A stretch of 64,000 bases of DNA from Mesorhabditis belari (GCA_958450365.1 CAUEEP010000930.1:1117501-1181500), one strand, 5' to 3'; positions 57,001 to 61,470 are shown, numbered from the stretch's first letter. Translations and numbers: made by a program. Notes: generated by a model not told the origin, from the sequence alone.

Positions 57001-58204
57001 TAGCTACTTTAAGCTTAACTACTTTAAACTTAACGACTTTAAGCTTAACTACTTTAAACTTAACTACTTTAAGCTTAACTACTTTAAACTTAACTACTTT
57101 AAGCTTAACTACTTTAAGCTTAACTACTTTATTTTCTTAATCTTTTTTATTTCAGATTCTCTACCGTTTACTTAAAGAGTATGTGGACTTTTTGAAGAAA
57201 ATTCATGGAGTTGAAATCATCGCTGTCACTTCACCAGGCTCTATGTGGGTTTTGAGTTTTAAAATTTAAAATTCTATCCTTTTTTATAAGATTTTTTAGC
57301 TAATCAAAGCAAAGTAGACTTTAACTCTGTTTTAGTTCAGCTTTAGTTCAGCTTTAGTTCTGTTTTAGTCTATCGAACTTGACTTGAACAGCTTGATCTA
57401 CAAGGACAAATAGGACAAATCTATCTATTAGGAGAGATATTAGGAGAGATATTAATAGAGAAATTAGTAGAGATATTAGTAGAGATATTTAGATAATATT
57501 CATTTATTTGTTAGTAGAAAATAGGTTTATTTCTAAAGGTTAGAGCTTTCAAAGCTTTCCAAGATTCCAGGCTTCCAAGATTCCAAGCTTCCAAGCTTTC
57601 AAAGCTTTCCAAGATTCCAGGCTTCCAAGCTTTCAAAGCTTTCCAAGATTCCAGGCTTCCAAGATTCCAAGCTTCCAAGCTTTCAAAGCTTTCAAAGCTT
57701 TCCAATCTTTCCAAACTTTCCAATCTTTCCAAACTTTCCAATCTTTCCAAACTTTCCAATCATTCCAATCTTTCCAATCTTGCAGAGCTTCCACCAGACG
57801 AGCCTATCAGCTAAACTACGAAGAGAAGAAAACCGTCCATCCGCCAGAGGTTTAAAAATTTTTTAGCTATTATATTTGTTATAGAAAGCTTACATTTACA
57901 TTTACATTACTCTTTAGCTATCTTAGCAATACATCTTATTAATACATCTTATCAATACATCTTATTAATACATCTTATCAATTCCCATTTTCAGATCTGG
58001 TTATGCAAAGGTATCTCTGGTGGGATTATCCTTCTCCATCTCCATTTTCAATCACCATATTTTGTTCTTGACATGCACACATGGGAAGACACTCCAATAT
58101 GTTTCAAAGCAGAGGTTTGCTTTACTTCTAGCTTTCAAATTTTCATCAATCCAACAAATTTATTATTCAATGAGATCTTAAACAGAGAAAACTATATTTA
58201 CTAA
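15253..58204 (+). CDS. szt2: SZT2, KICSTOR complex subunit (about 81 exons)
   Basis: SZT2 is the large scaffold of KICSTOR, which tethers the GATOR1 GAP complex to lysosomes so that amino-acid shortage shuts off TORC1. I followed exons from [12 protein letters not shown] at 15253 to 58114 by GT-AG sites and phase; they stay in frame apart from a question at exon 76. The product is about 2,900 residues (human 3,432). Matches to vertebrate SZT2 recalled by eye are spread over the length: [16 protein letters not shown] at the N-terminus, [18 protein letters not shown], the VWA-like [14 protein letters not shown] and [92 protein letters not shown] and [12 protein letters not shown]. Exons are listed in the five segment entries. 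Two exon joins (19250 donor, 31181 acceptor) use weak sites chosen to keep frame. The 3' end is uncertain: frame stays open to TAA at 58202-58204, or GAG/gtttgc at 58114 splices to 58419-58472. The locus is about 80% intron. Confidence 0.9.
15378..15848. mobile_element. MULE-type fold-back MITE with 9-bp target duplication
   Basis: GATTGTTTT at 15369-15377 is repeated exactly at 15849-15857. Between them the element starts GGGAGTGGGACAAATGCGAC and ends with its inverse. The arms of about 200 bp are near-perfect (GCGCACC-rich, then AAAAGTTGTTTTTCTAGGTA) around a small loop. Nine-bp duplications with long terminal inverted repeats are the mark of Mutator-like elements. It lies in SZT2 intron 1 and has no transposase. 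Confidence 0.85.
16524..17477. mobile_element. MITE family A, copy 2, interrupted
   Basis: The left half (TTACCGTAAATACTGTCATA) stops near 16665 and the right half resumes near 17350 (GAAATTCAGGGCTATTTTTT), ending AGTATTTACGG. About 680 bp of other sequence, including the element at 16666-16952, sits at the hairpin tip. In SZT2 intron 4. Confidence 0.7.
16666..16952. mobile_element. MITE family B nested in family A
   Basis: A 287-bp near-perfect palindrome: TACCGTATTTCTTCGAATAG on the left is inverted on the right (CGAAGAAATACGGTA). The arms continue through GAAGACCGGGTAAAGAGTAT and GCGTACTCCTGCGTAGCAGC. Arms of about 130 bp flank a short loop. The high arm identity implies recent insertion. 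Confidence 0.8.
20330..20627. repeat. 10-bp minisatellite (TTAGTATTGC) in SZT2 intron 17
   Basis: About 29 tandem decamers alternating TTAGTATTGC, TTAGTATTGT and TTATTATTGC. The array runs nearly to the downstream acceptor at 20633. Confidence 0.9.
20880..21040 (+). mobile_element. tRNA-derived SINE-like element, family 2
   Basis: TGGTCTAGTGCCAGAGCGTC supplies an A box and GGTTCGATC a B box, with CAGCTGTCTGATGG just upstream. The same module, preceded by AGGGCGCAAAAAAGAGAAGC here, is found at 24095-24245 with the order preserved. In SZT2 intron 18. Confidence 0.65.
21296..21465. repeat. two adjacent arrays: GAGCTTT heptamer and CAGTCCAATC decamer
   Basis: 21296-21375 is a run of GAGCTTT units; 21400-21460 is a run of CAGTCCAATC. 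Both lie in SZT2 intron 19. Confidence 0.85.
22765..22893. mobile_element. MITE with AAAACTATC ends, inverted relative of 4320-4490
   Basis: GAAAAACTATCAGTTCACAT on the left and GACGATAGTTTTT on the right. The interior ATTGAGTTGATTGAGTGAAA matches the copy at 4320-4490 in inverse orientation. In SZT2 intron 24. Confidence 0.55.
24095..24245 (+). mobile_element. tRNA-derived SINE-like element, family 2, best copy
   Basis: A box TGGCCTAGTGCCAGAGCGTC, B box GGTTCGATCCC, and 3' tail GCGGATTGTGGACTTTACTT, then GCACT. The tail is shared with 6350-6475. Located in the 2.7-kb SZT2 intron 28. Confidence 0.7.
24246..25930. other. SZT2 intron 28 interior, no gene seen
   Basis: AT-rich; contains a palindromic pair around 24370-24490 (TGTACTCTGTGCCCTCGTAA against CACAAGCACAGAGTACACAA). 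Otherwise unstructured. Confidence 0.35.
25934..26090 (+). mobile_element. tRNA-derived SINE, family 1, best copy
   Basis: Leader ATAAGACCCTTCCTGACGG, A box TTAGCCGATTGGTAAAGC, B box GGTTCGAACCC, and tail TTTTTGGATTCCCAGCCGAA, then GTCCAACTTTG. The T arm (CAGGGTTCGAACCCTGG) is a perfect stem. Related copies at 29400, 41031, 45596, 45930 and 51328. The acceptor stem does not close, so it is not a functional tRNA. Confidence 0.75.
26333..26592. repeat. GGTACT hexamer array in SZT2 intron 28
   Basis: About 43 tandem GGTACT units with GGTATT variants. It is open in one frame as a Val-Leu dipeptide run (96 codons), but this is a consequence of the period-6 repeat, not evidence for a gene. Confidence 0.95.
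27790..28680. other. relatively GC-rich pocket in SZT2 intron 30
   Basis: Two pyrimidine-rich segments (27850-27930 and 28480-28620) and a self-complementary stretch (GGCTCGATATTATGGCTCGA) contrast with the AT-rich flanks. The open frames on both strands show no family resemblance. An ncRNA or an old element fragment is possible; nothing proves it. Confidence 0.25.
28215..28372. repeat. interstitial telomere-like array (AAGCCT/GAGCCT)
   Basis: About 26 hexamers of AAGCCT and GAGCCT. AAGCCT is a permutation of GCCTAA, the complement of the nematode telomere unit TTAGGC; GAGCCT is a one-base variant. A smaller array lies at 29022-29095. Confidence 0.8.
29400..29530 (+). mobile_element. tRNA-derived SINE, family 1
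   Basis: GTGTCGGTGTAGCTCATTGG (A box) with GAGTTCGCCTGG following; the B box is degraded to GGTCGAATCTC. Leader and tail resemble the 25934 copy only weakly. Confidence 0.6.
29555..29795. repeat. 29-bp minisatellite (CTAGTACTCACTCTACGGAG)
   Basis: Eight head-to-tail units of about 29 bp, each containing ACTCACTCTACGGAGCATG, differing at one or two positions. High homogeneity suggests recent expansion. SZT2 intron 30. Confidence 0.9.
30410..30835. repeat. minisatellite of ATTAAAATCAGCTTTAAGCTT type
   Basis: About 20 units of 19-21 bp (TTATTAAAATCAGCTTTAGC) with unit-length variation. Each unit contains the palindrome AAGCTT or a variant. SZT2 intron 30. Confidence 0.9.
31597..32360. repeat. 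14-bp array with higher-order structure in SZT2 intron 32
   Basis: A 760-bp array of TGAATACAGTACTT and TGAATAAGATACTT/TGAATAAGGTACTT units. The subtypes come in the same block order (AAGATACTTT, then AAGGTACTTT, then AAGGTATTTT, then a run of ACAGTACTTT) three times, so blocks were amplified as well as units. A 271-codon minus-strand frame crosses it; it is repeat-derived. Confidence 0.92.
32768..32862 (-). mobile_element. tRNA-like element (minus strand)
   Basis: On the minus strand GGTGGCGGGGTGAGGGGCAA is followed by GAGACCCGGGTTCAATCCCG; the B box GGTTCAATCCC is intact. The D arm is not convincing. SZT2 intron 33. Confidence 0.5.
33105..33215 (-). mobile_element. tRNA-derived SINE-like element (minus strand)
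   Basis: Minus strand: TGGTGTAATGGTTAGCACAG (A box) and GTGGGTTCGAGTCC (B box). The flank CTCCTACCTCCAGAGGAAGT, then TAACTACGAG, is paralleled at 34400-34465 (TGCTAACCATTACACC, then CCAGAGGGAGTTAACTATAA), where only one half remains. Confidence 0.6.
33275..33352 (+). mobile_element. tRNA-like element
   Basis: TGGTCCAGTCGGGAGCGC resembles an A box and GGTTCGATCCCCG is a good B box; the next bases (TAGTGCCACTCAAC) give no closing acceptor stem. Confidence 0.45.
33455..33600. repeat. AGAC tetranucleotide microsatellite
   Basis: (AGAC)n with AAGC and AAAC interruptions, about 145 bp, in SZT2 intron 33. Confidence 0.95.
33950..34165. repeat. CTTT/CCTTT polypyrimidine tract
   Basis: About 215 bp of nearly pure pyrimidine on the plus strand (CTTTCTTTCC repeats); a strong candidate for triplex or H-DNA. 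Confidence 0.9.
34400..34470 (-). mobile_element. partial copy of the 33105 tRNA-like element
   Basis: Retains TGTGCTAACCATTACACCAA (5' tRNA half on the minus strand) and the adjoining CCAGAGGGAGTTAACTATAA; the B-box half is missing. Confidence 0.5.
35015..35340. repeat. 14-bp array (GAAGCTTTCTAAAC)
   Basis: About 23 units; each carries an AAGCTT palindrome, with AACG, AATT and AGAC variants. SZT2 intron 34. Confidence 0.92.
35743..36012. mobile_element. MITE family A, copy 3
   Basis: Left end TACCATAAATACTGTAATAG intact, core ATGACGGTGCGGAGTGTTGC present; the right end has decayed. SZT2 intron 35. Confidence 0.7.
36030..36600 (-). pseudogene. non-LTR (RTE-like) retrotransposon 3' fragment
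   Basis: On the minus strand [18 protein letters not shown], in the frame at 36170-36469, is the typical C-terminal end of RTE/CR1-type reverse transcriptase ORFs. The following Gly/Pro/Arg-rich segment continues in another frame (36138-36329), so the piece is frameshifted. Only the last part of the ORF is present. Inserted in SZT2 intron 35, antisense to it. Confidence 0.7.
37330..37745. repeat. TTATAATC/TTATAACC array
   Basis: About 40 units of 9-10 bp (CTTATAATCTTATAACC). It runs directly to the acceptor of the next SZT2 exon (37748). The acceptor's own ACTTTAG follows the last unit. Confidence 0.92.
39745..39935. repeat. telomere-like GCCTAA/GCCTGA cluster
   Basis: Two short runs (about 39755-39795 and 39880-39930) of AAGCCTGAGCCT-type hexamers in SZT2 intron 44. 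Confidence 0.7.
40386..40815. mobile_element. 420-bp fold-back MITE (family D), copy 1
   Basis: Starts AGACATGG and contains ACGCTTCTAATTTGCTTCAA with an inverse arm ending TTGAAGCAAATTAGAAGCGT. The hairpin centre is GAAAGTTACAGTTAAGATAG. It is present nearly full length in inverted orientation at 58479-58898. SZT2 intron 46. Confidence 0.8.
41031..41165 (+). mobile_element. tRNA-derived SINE, family 1, well-preserved tRNA head
   Basis: Leader GGATAAGGTCCTCTCCTGAC, then GTAGCTCATTGGTAGAGC, anticodon stem TTCGC/GCGAG with loop CCAGCAA, and B box GGTTCGAATCC. D, anticodon and T stems all pair; the anticodon would be AGC (Ala). The acceptor stem fails (GCCGGCG against TGCAGAC), so it is a SINE head, not a working tRNA. 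Confidence 0.7.
41195..41510. repeat. two small fold-backs with TGCCAGAAGG ends
   Basis: ATGCCAGAAGGTGCGCGTTT at 41199 is inverted near 41350 (ACGCTCACCTTTTGGCACAC). ATGCCAGAAAGAGTGCGCTT near 41438 is inverted at about 41505. Related ends occur at 61240-61270 and 62085-62125. Short MITE-like family. Confidence 0.6.
41755..41940. repeat. 18-bp array (GAATAGATATTCAGCTAG)
   Basis: About ten units; the last part is inverted (CTAGCTGAATATCTATTG), so the array contains its own fold-back. SZT2 intron 48. Confidence 0.85.
42660..42800. repeat. AAGTTTTGTTT/AAGTTTTATCT array
   Basis: About twelve 10-13 bp units filling SZT2 intron 51 from just after the donor to the acceptor at 42805. Confidence 0.85.
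43075..43275. repeat. GTAGTAGGAGTACT array
   Basis: Irregular tandem array of GTAGTAGGAGTACTGTAGTA and shorter GAGTACTAG units in SZT2 intron 52. Confidence 0.85.
43714..43979. mobile_element. MITE family A, copy 4
   Basis: TACCGTAAATACTGTAATAG to TTACAGTATTTACGATA with the full core; the most complete copy (266 bp). SZT2 intron 54. Confidence 0.8.
44018..44200. repeat. fold-back element in SZT2 intron 54
   Basis: ACTTTGTGCTCAAGAGTAAA, then CAAAATCCTTTCT, is inverted as GTTTACCCTTGAGCTCAAAG at about 44168-44187. Confidence 0.5.
44830..45085. repeat. AACTTAAACCAATC array
   Basis: About 18 units of 12-14 bp (CAATCAACTTAAAC) filling most of SZT2 intron 56. Confidence 0.9.
45596..45750 (+). 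mobile_element. tRNA-derived SINE, family 1
   Basis: TATAGCTCATTGGTAAAGCG with GTTCGAACCCC and tail TTTTTTGGATTCCCCAGCCT. Extra sequence between anticodon and T arm looks like a long variable arm. SZT2 intron 59. Confidence 0.65.
45930..46045 (+). mobile_element. tRNA-derived SINE, family 1
   Basis: TTGTAGCCATTGGTAGAGCG, a disrupted B box (CACGGGTG), and tail TTTTGGATTCCCAGCCATTT, then GTGTCCAACT. 180 bp downstream of another copy in the same orientation. Confidence 0.6.
46205..46290 (+). mobile_element. tRNA-like element
   Basis: TAGATGGCGCAGTGCGAGCG and GATCCGGGTTCGACTCCCG (intact B box GGTTCGACTCC). Different from family 1. Confidence 0.5.
46405..46525. repeat. GACA/GATA tetranucleotide microsatellite
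   Basis: Alternating AGACAGATAGACAG units ending in CAGCCAGCCAGTCAGTCAG; SZT2 intron 59. Confidence 0.95.
47265..47462. repeat. GACTTACTACATA array
   Basis: About 15 units of 13 bp (GACTTACTACATA / GAATTACTACATA) in SZT2 intron 61. Confidence 0.9.
47632..47712 (+). mobile_element. tRNA-like element
   Basis: AGATGGCTCAGTGGTTAGGG (A box) and AAGGTTCCAGCCCC (degenerate B box). SZT2 intron 62. Confidence 0.45.
48548..49069. mobile_element. mariner-derived MITE, second copy
   Basis: TAGGTTGATGCATAAGTCTT at the left and ACACTTATGCATCAACCTA at the right. The left half is homologous (inverted) to the right half of the 12732-13519 element. The right half carries unrelated sequence. No transposase signature was found in its open frames. 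SZT2 intron 65. Confidence 0.75.
49959..50437. repeat. GATTCAGATCTT array starting at a splice donor
   Basis: About 80 hexamers arranged as GATTCAGATCTTGATCTT with GCTCTTGGTCTT higher-order blocks. It begins within the first bases of SZT2 intron 69 (GTTTGATTCAG) and ends 17 nt before the acceptor at 50453. It is open in two frames (Asp-Ser-Asp-Leu and Leu-Ile), but in the SZT2 frame the intron starts with TGA, so it is intron, not an exon. Confidence 0.92.
51328..51440 (+). mobile_element. tRNA-derived SINE, family 1
   Basis: Leader GGATAAGACCCTTCCCTGTG, A box TATAGCTCATTGGTAGACCG, and a truncated B box CGGGTTCGGGG. SZT2 intron 72. Confidence 0.65.
51560..51740. repeat. GGCAAAGGAAGAA polypurine array
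   Basis: Tandem 12-bp AAGGCAAAGGAA-type units, pure purine except for C and scattered T. Confidence 0.9.
52195..52670. repeat. CTCTACAATACGATAAA array
   Basis: About 28 units of 12-17 bp (ACTCTACAATACAATAAA) filling SZT2 intron 74 between donor 52185 and acceptor 52685. Confidence 0.92.
53290..53475. repeat. telomere-like array with strand switch
   Basis: First half AGGCTTAGGCTTAGGTTCAG (TTAGGC sense), second half CTAAGCCTGAGTCTAAGCCT (antisense), so the array is itself a potential hairpin. SZT2 intron 77. Confidence 0.75.
53765..53995. repeat. 40-bp unit array containing TTGTACA palindromes
   Basis: Units of GAACTGTTGTACAGTGCTGA followed by ACAACAACTGTACAAGAATT, about five copies. Almost every unit contains TGTACA and ACAATTGT. 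Confidence 0.88.
54140..54325. repeat. ACAACAATTGTACA array
   Basis: About 11 units of 15 bp (CAACAATTGTACAAC) flanked by the GTTGTACAGTGCTGAACAAC word of the neighbouring array at 53765-53995. All six frames are open because of the repeat. Confidence 0.9.
54853..55400. mobile_element. large fold-back MITE in SZT2 intron 77
   Basis: AAAGGAATGCACCGAACTGG at 54853 is inverted at about 55381-55400 (CAGTTCGGAGCATTTCCTTT). The arms are interrupted but extend over 200 bp (GAGATGCAAACGCCTATCGA and its inverse; CACCATCCGATCACGC near 55185 and its inverse near 55100). Confidence 0.75.
55905..56190. repeat. ATAGAGTGTTAT array
   Basis: About 23 dodecamers; the first two-thirds are GAGTGTTATA-type, the rest GAATGCTATA-type, so a variant spread locally. 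SZT2 intron 77. Confidence 0.92.
56213..56288 (-). mobile_element. tRNA-like element (minus strand)
   Basis: Minus strand GATGGTCTA GTGGTTAGTG (A box) and AGGGGTTCGATTCCTTTT (B box GGTTCGATTCC, T stem with G.U pairs). The anticodon stem does not pair well, so it is called a tRNA pseudogene or SINE head. Confidence 0.55.
56930..57135. repeat. AAGCTTAACTACTTTA array
   Basis: About 13 units of 16 bp, variants AATCTTAACGACTTTA first and AAACTTAACTACTTTA later. SZT2 intron 78. Confidence 0.92.
57535..57785. repeat. CCAAGCTTTCAAAGC / CCAAGATTCCAGGCTT array
   Basis: Composite array: blocks of TTCCAAGATTCCAGGCTTCC alternate with AAGCTTTCAAAGCTTTCC, then a TTTCCAATCTTTCCAAAC run reaching the acceptor of the exon at 57786. 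Confidence 0.88.
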
Positions 58205-58478
58205 ATAGAGAAAACGATATTTACAAAAAAATTGACAAAGTTAAATGATTTCCAACAAAGCTGATGATATGAAAGATCTGAAAATTTGCATTTCTATTGA
58301 GCTTGATCTAGTAGATAAAGTAGTAGCTTGGTCTCCATATCTTTTGGTCCTTCGGGTGTACTTTCTGCTCAAATCGCACCCTTTCTGGCGCATTCAATCT
58401 ACAGTTTTCTTCCTGTAGCTGCTTAGTGTTGAAATGAAGAATTTTAAAGGCGATTTGAGCGTTTTTGCTTAAAAAACT

Positions 58479-58898
58479 AGACATGGGCTAAAAAAACGAT
58501 GACCTATCACTTTACAAACGCTTCTAATTTGTTTCAAATCTACCGGATTCAAATGATCTATAGCTCAAAAAATAGAGAATCCGAAGAGCTTTCGAATGGA
58601 TCAAAGTACATCGAAAAATATAAATTCTAAAGAAAGTTACAGTAGTTTGCAGGGGAATGGATCGTACTCTCGCGTAGTCGAAGCTATCTTAACTGTAACT
58701 TTCTTTAGAATTGATCTTTTTCGATGTGCTTTAGTTCATTCGAAAGCTCTTGATATTCTCTATTTTTTAAGCTATAGATCATTTGAATTCAACAGATTTG
58801 AAGCAAGTTAAAAGCGTTTATAGTTTAGGTTTGTATTTTAGCGTTTGTAGTTTGTTTTTAGGCATTTTTCTAGTTCTTAGTTTATAGTGGCCATGTCT
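58479..58898. mobile_element. 420-bp fold-back MITE (family D), copy 2
   Basis: Bounded by AGACATGG and CCATGTCT. Near full-length inverted match to 40386-40815 (for example CTAAAGAAAGTTACAGTAGT). It fills the gap between the converging 3' ends of SZT2 and the Gly-Gln gene. Confidence 0.85.
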
Positions 58899-58935
58899 AC
58901 AAAGTCAAGCTGTAATTCCAAAGTTAAACCATCAC

Positions 58936-61142
58936 CTAGTTCACGGTTTTCACAGCGAAAACCCTTTGTCTCAATGCTTTGGCTCTCGGAGCAGGATAGA
59001 GGCCATCGGATGAATAAAGCGGTGAATTCGAGGGTTGTGCTGCGTTCACCTCATCTTCATAGCTAGTCTAAACGATCTTTTTCTTCATCCCATCACAAAT
59101 CTTAGCTTCGTAAACAAGTTTTGACGACTTTTCCTTGTAAATAAGCTTAGAAATGACCGTCAAATGATCTATGTTAAGTGATCTACGTTAGTTGATCCAC
59201 GTTAATTGATCTACGTTAACTGATCTACGTTAAGTGATCTACGTTAAGTGATCTACGTTAACTGATCTACGTTAAGTGATCTACGTTAATTGATCTACGT
59301 CAATTGATCGAATTTCCTCCATATAGAAGCTGTTTCGCATTCGTTTTTCTATGATTTCAAGTCAATTTTAGTTCAATTTTCAAAATGAATTCAAGGAAAA
59401 AACTAGTTTTTCGCAAAATTTGATAAAAAGTCTTGAAAAGAAACTGGTTAAATCTTTAAAAAGTACTGAAGTACAAGAACTACAGTAACGAATAACAAGT
59501 CCACTTTACAATTGACTTACTGATTGTGGTGACGGTTGATAGCTAGCAGGAGCTGGAGCTGGAGCAGGAGCTGCAGCTTCATAGGCACTTGGTGCAGGGT
59601 TGACGGGCTAAAATGACAATAAAGTACCTGATTTCCTTGTCCCGAACCTCTTAATACCGTAATTAAAGTCGAGTTTCTAATTCCCAAATACTGTCACTAT
59701 AAAACCAATGAGATTATTGGTTATTACCTCTTGCGGAATTGGAGGAGACAATGCAGCTTGATAACTCGGCTAAAATTTTCGTTCAAACTCTAGATTTTGA
59801 TTCATTTAATCTACAAATGAATGGCTAAACAGAATTTAGATTTCAATATTGATTCTAGAACCTGTACTGGCCGTGATGGTGGGATTAGCGGAGCCTGGTA
59901 GTTGCTAGGAGGCTGATCATAAGCCTAAAATTTAGTGATATCATTAGATAAATAGATTAAGAATAGAGCTTTAGATCTTGATCTCTAGATTTCCAAGGCT
60001 TATTATCAGCCTCTTGAAGATTTAAAACCTGTGGTGGTGGGAGTGGCGGAGCTTCATAGTTGCTAGCATGAGGCTGGTATGAAGGCTGTGAAGGCTAAAA
60101 ACACTAGATTAGCTAGCTTATCAGCGTCAAAATGTTATCTAGATAGATCAGAAGATTTCGATTTCAGCTTAGAACTTCAAAAATTGACTACTTGAGGCAT
60201 TGGAGGCAGATAAGCGCTCGGTTGTGGCTGAGGCTGAGGCTAAAAACAGATCAAATCTTTCTCTTGTCAAAACGAACCATTGCTGGCGGTGGAATTGGTT
60301 GAGCTTGGGGATATTGTGGTTGATAGGATGGTTGAGAATAGCTGAAAGAACTACTTGCTGCTGATTTCTAAGTACAAACCTTTGTCCAAACCCTTGCTCG
60401 TCATCGGGTAGTACAATGGAGCCCGGTGGTGGCATGTCGACAACAGAGCCGATTCCTCCACCCTGTATAGGCTTGTTACCTAGTCTACTTAGGTCTAGTA
60501 CTAAGTCTAGTACTAGGTCTAGTACTAAGTCTAGTACCAAGCCTAGTACCAAGCCTGGCACCAAGCCTAGTATCAAGCCTAGCACCAAGCCTAGGATCAA
60601 GCCTAGTACCAAGCTTAGTATCAGATCGAGTCTAATACCAGCCCAAGTAGTAAAGGCCGTACCTAAGCCTAATATCAGTCTAGACCTAGTAGCACTTCAG
60701 GCCCAGTAACACGTACTTAGTACTGGATCAAGCCTAGGCTTGGCCAGATCAAGCTTCTAGCCTAGCTAGCCCAAGCCTACGCCTCGCCAGATCAAGCTTC
60801 TAGCCTAGCCTAGCCTAGCCTAGGCTTAGCCTGCGCCTCAGCTCAAGCCTAGCTAGTCCAAGCCTAATCCCAGCCGGCTTAGATCAACTCAAGACAAGAT
60901 TGTCAACAGTTTGATCTGGATTATCGATTCACCTGTGGGTATCCCTGTCCTCCACTAAAATATGATCCACCGCCGAACTGTTGTCCACCGCCGAACTGTT
61001 GTCCACTGTTGAACTGTTGTCCACTGTTGAACTGTTGTCCACCGCCGAACTGTTGTCCACCGCCGAACTGTTGTCCACCGCCGAACTGTTGTCCACTGTT
61101 GAACTGTTGTCCACCGCTGAACATCGACTGTCCCATTCCCAT
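58936..61142 (-). CDS. Gly-Gln/Pro-rich low-complexity protein, function unknown
   Basis: Nine exons join in frame: 60933-61142, 60380-60462, 60278-60341, 60192-60239, 60029-60094, 59862-59924, 59728-59769, 59521-59607, 58936-59067 (264 residues from the ATG at 61142). Exon 1 encodes repeats GGGQQF / NSGQQF; exons 2-8 are small and each encodes a Pro/Gln/Tyr-rich unit such as QPPSNYQAPLIPP, SYQAALSPPIPQ or SYQPHASNYEAPPLPP, so the repeat unit coincides with the exon. The C-terminus is not repetitive (SDGLYPAPRAKALRQRVFAV). It resembles nematode cuticle or secreted low-complexity proteins, but no ground-like or other domain is seen. A signal-peptide-like MMNFQILIVIC lies in frame upstream (61182-61214) but is followed by TAA. 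Frame consistency through nine exons makes it a real gene; its function is unknown. Confidence 0.75.
59170..59310. repeat. GATCTACGTTAAGT array
   Basis: About ten 14-bp units in the last intron of the Gly-Gln gene. Confidence 0.92.
60480..60870. repeat. CTAGTACTAAGT and CCTAGCCTAAGC-type arrays
   Basis: 60480-60700: irregular 12-bp units (AAGTCTAGTACTAAGT, AAGCCTAGTACC). 60720-60870: CAAGCCTAGCC / GCCTAGGCTT mixture related to the telomere-like arrays. They lie in intron 1 of the Gly-Gln gene. Confidence 0.8.
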
Positions 61143-61470
61143 TCCTCCACCACAACATAGCGGTGTTTGGCTTAAATATTAGCAAATAACAATCAGGATT
61201 TGAAAATTCATCATTTCAATACCCAAAGAATAAACCAAACGTTTCCAAAACGCACACTTTCTGGCACGTCGGTTCACTTACGCAACAAGCTTTCTTAGGT
61301 CAGTTCTATCATAAATTTGGATCTAGGATTTTATTTTTTCATTGGAAACACATAAATTTTCAACTTCTTAAAGAGAAGACCCGATTTTTACCTTCTTTTT
61401 CTTTTTGCATAGATCATTTGAAATATTTGAAAAATACATTCCAAGATCTTTCCCCATTTCATTTCAAATT
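61143..61470. other. 5' flank of the Gly-Gln gene
   Basis: Contains the in-frame upstream ATGs at 61214/61211 with TAA at 61179-61181, and an AAACGCACACTTTCTGGCAC word (end of the small MITE family at 41195-41510). No other gene is seen. Confidence 0.4.

Larger units (their letters stand above)
46786..58204 (+). other. szt2: SZT2 exons 60-81: C-terminal part
   Basis: Exons: 46786-46921, 47126-47221, 47508-47597, 47805-47896, 47953-48079, 48359-48495, 49142-49230, 49271-49409, 49620-49787, 49884-49958, 50454-50571, 50677-50768, 50837-50995, 51802-51882, 52044-52184, 52686-52775, 52822-52902 (or to 52976), 53081-53208, 56827-56905, 57156-57244, 57786-57849, 57995-58114 (open to 58204). Conserved blocks: [43 protein letters not shown] and [13 protein letters not shown]. 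The last exons ([36 protein letters not shown]) look structured, but I cannot recall the human C-terminus well enough to fix the stop codon. Confidence 0.8.

Noticed and set aside
20330..57785. CRISPR-like arrays
   Set aside because: The repeats are contiguous tandem units without unique spacers, in a eukaryotic gene.
58936..61142. Ground-like (grl) family assignment of the Gly-Gln gene
   Set aside because: The N-terminal composition is suggestive, but the C-terminal exon lacks the cysteine-containing ground-like domain.
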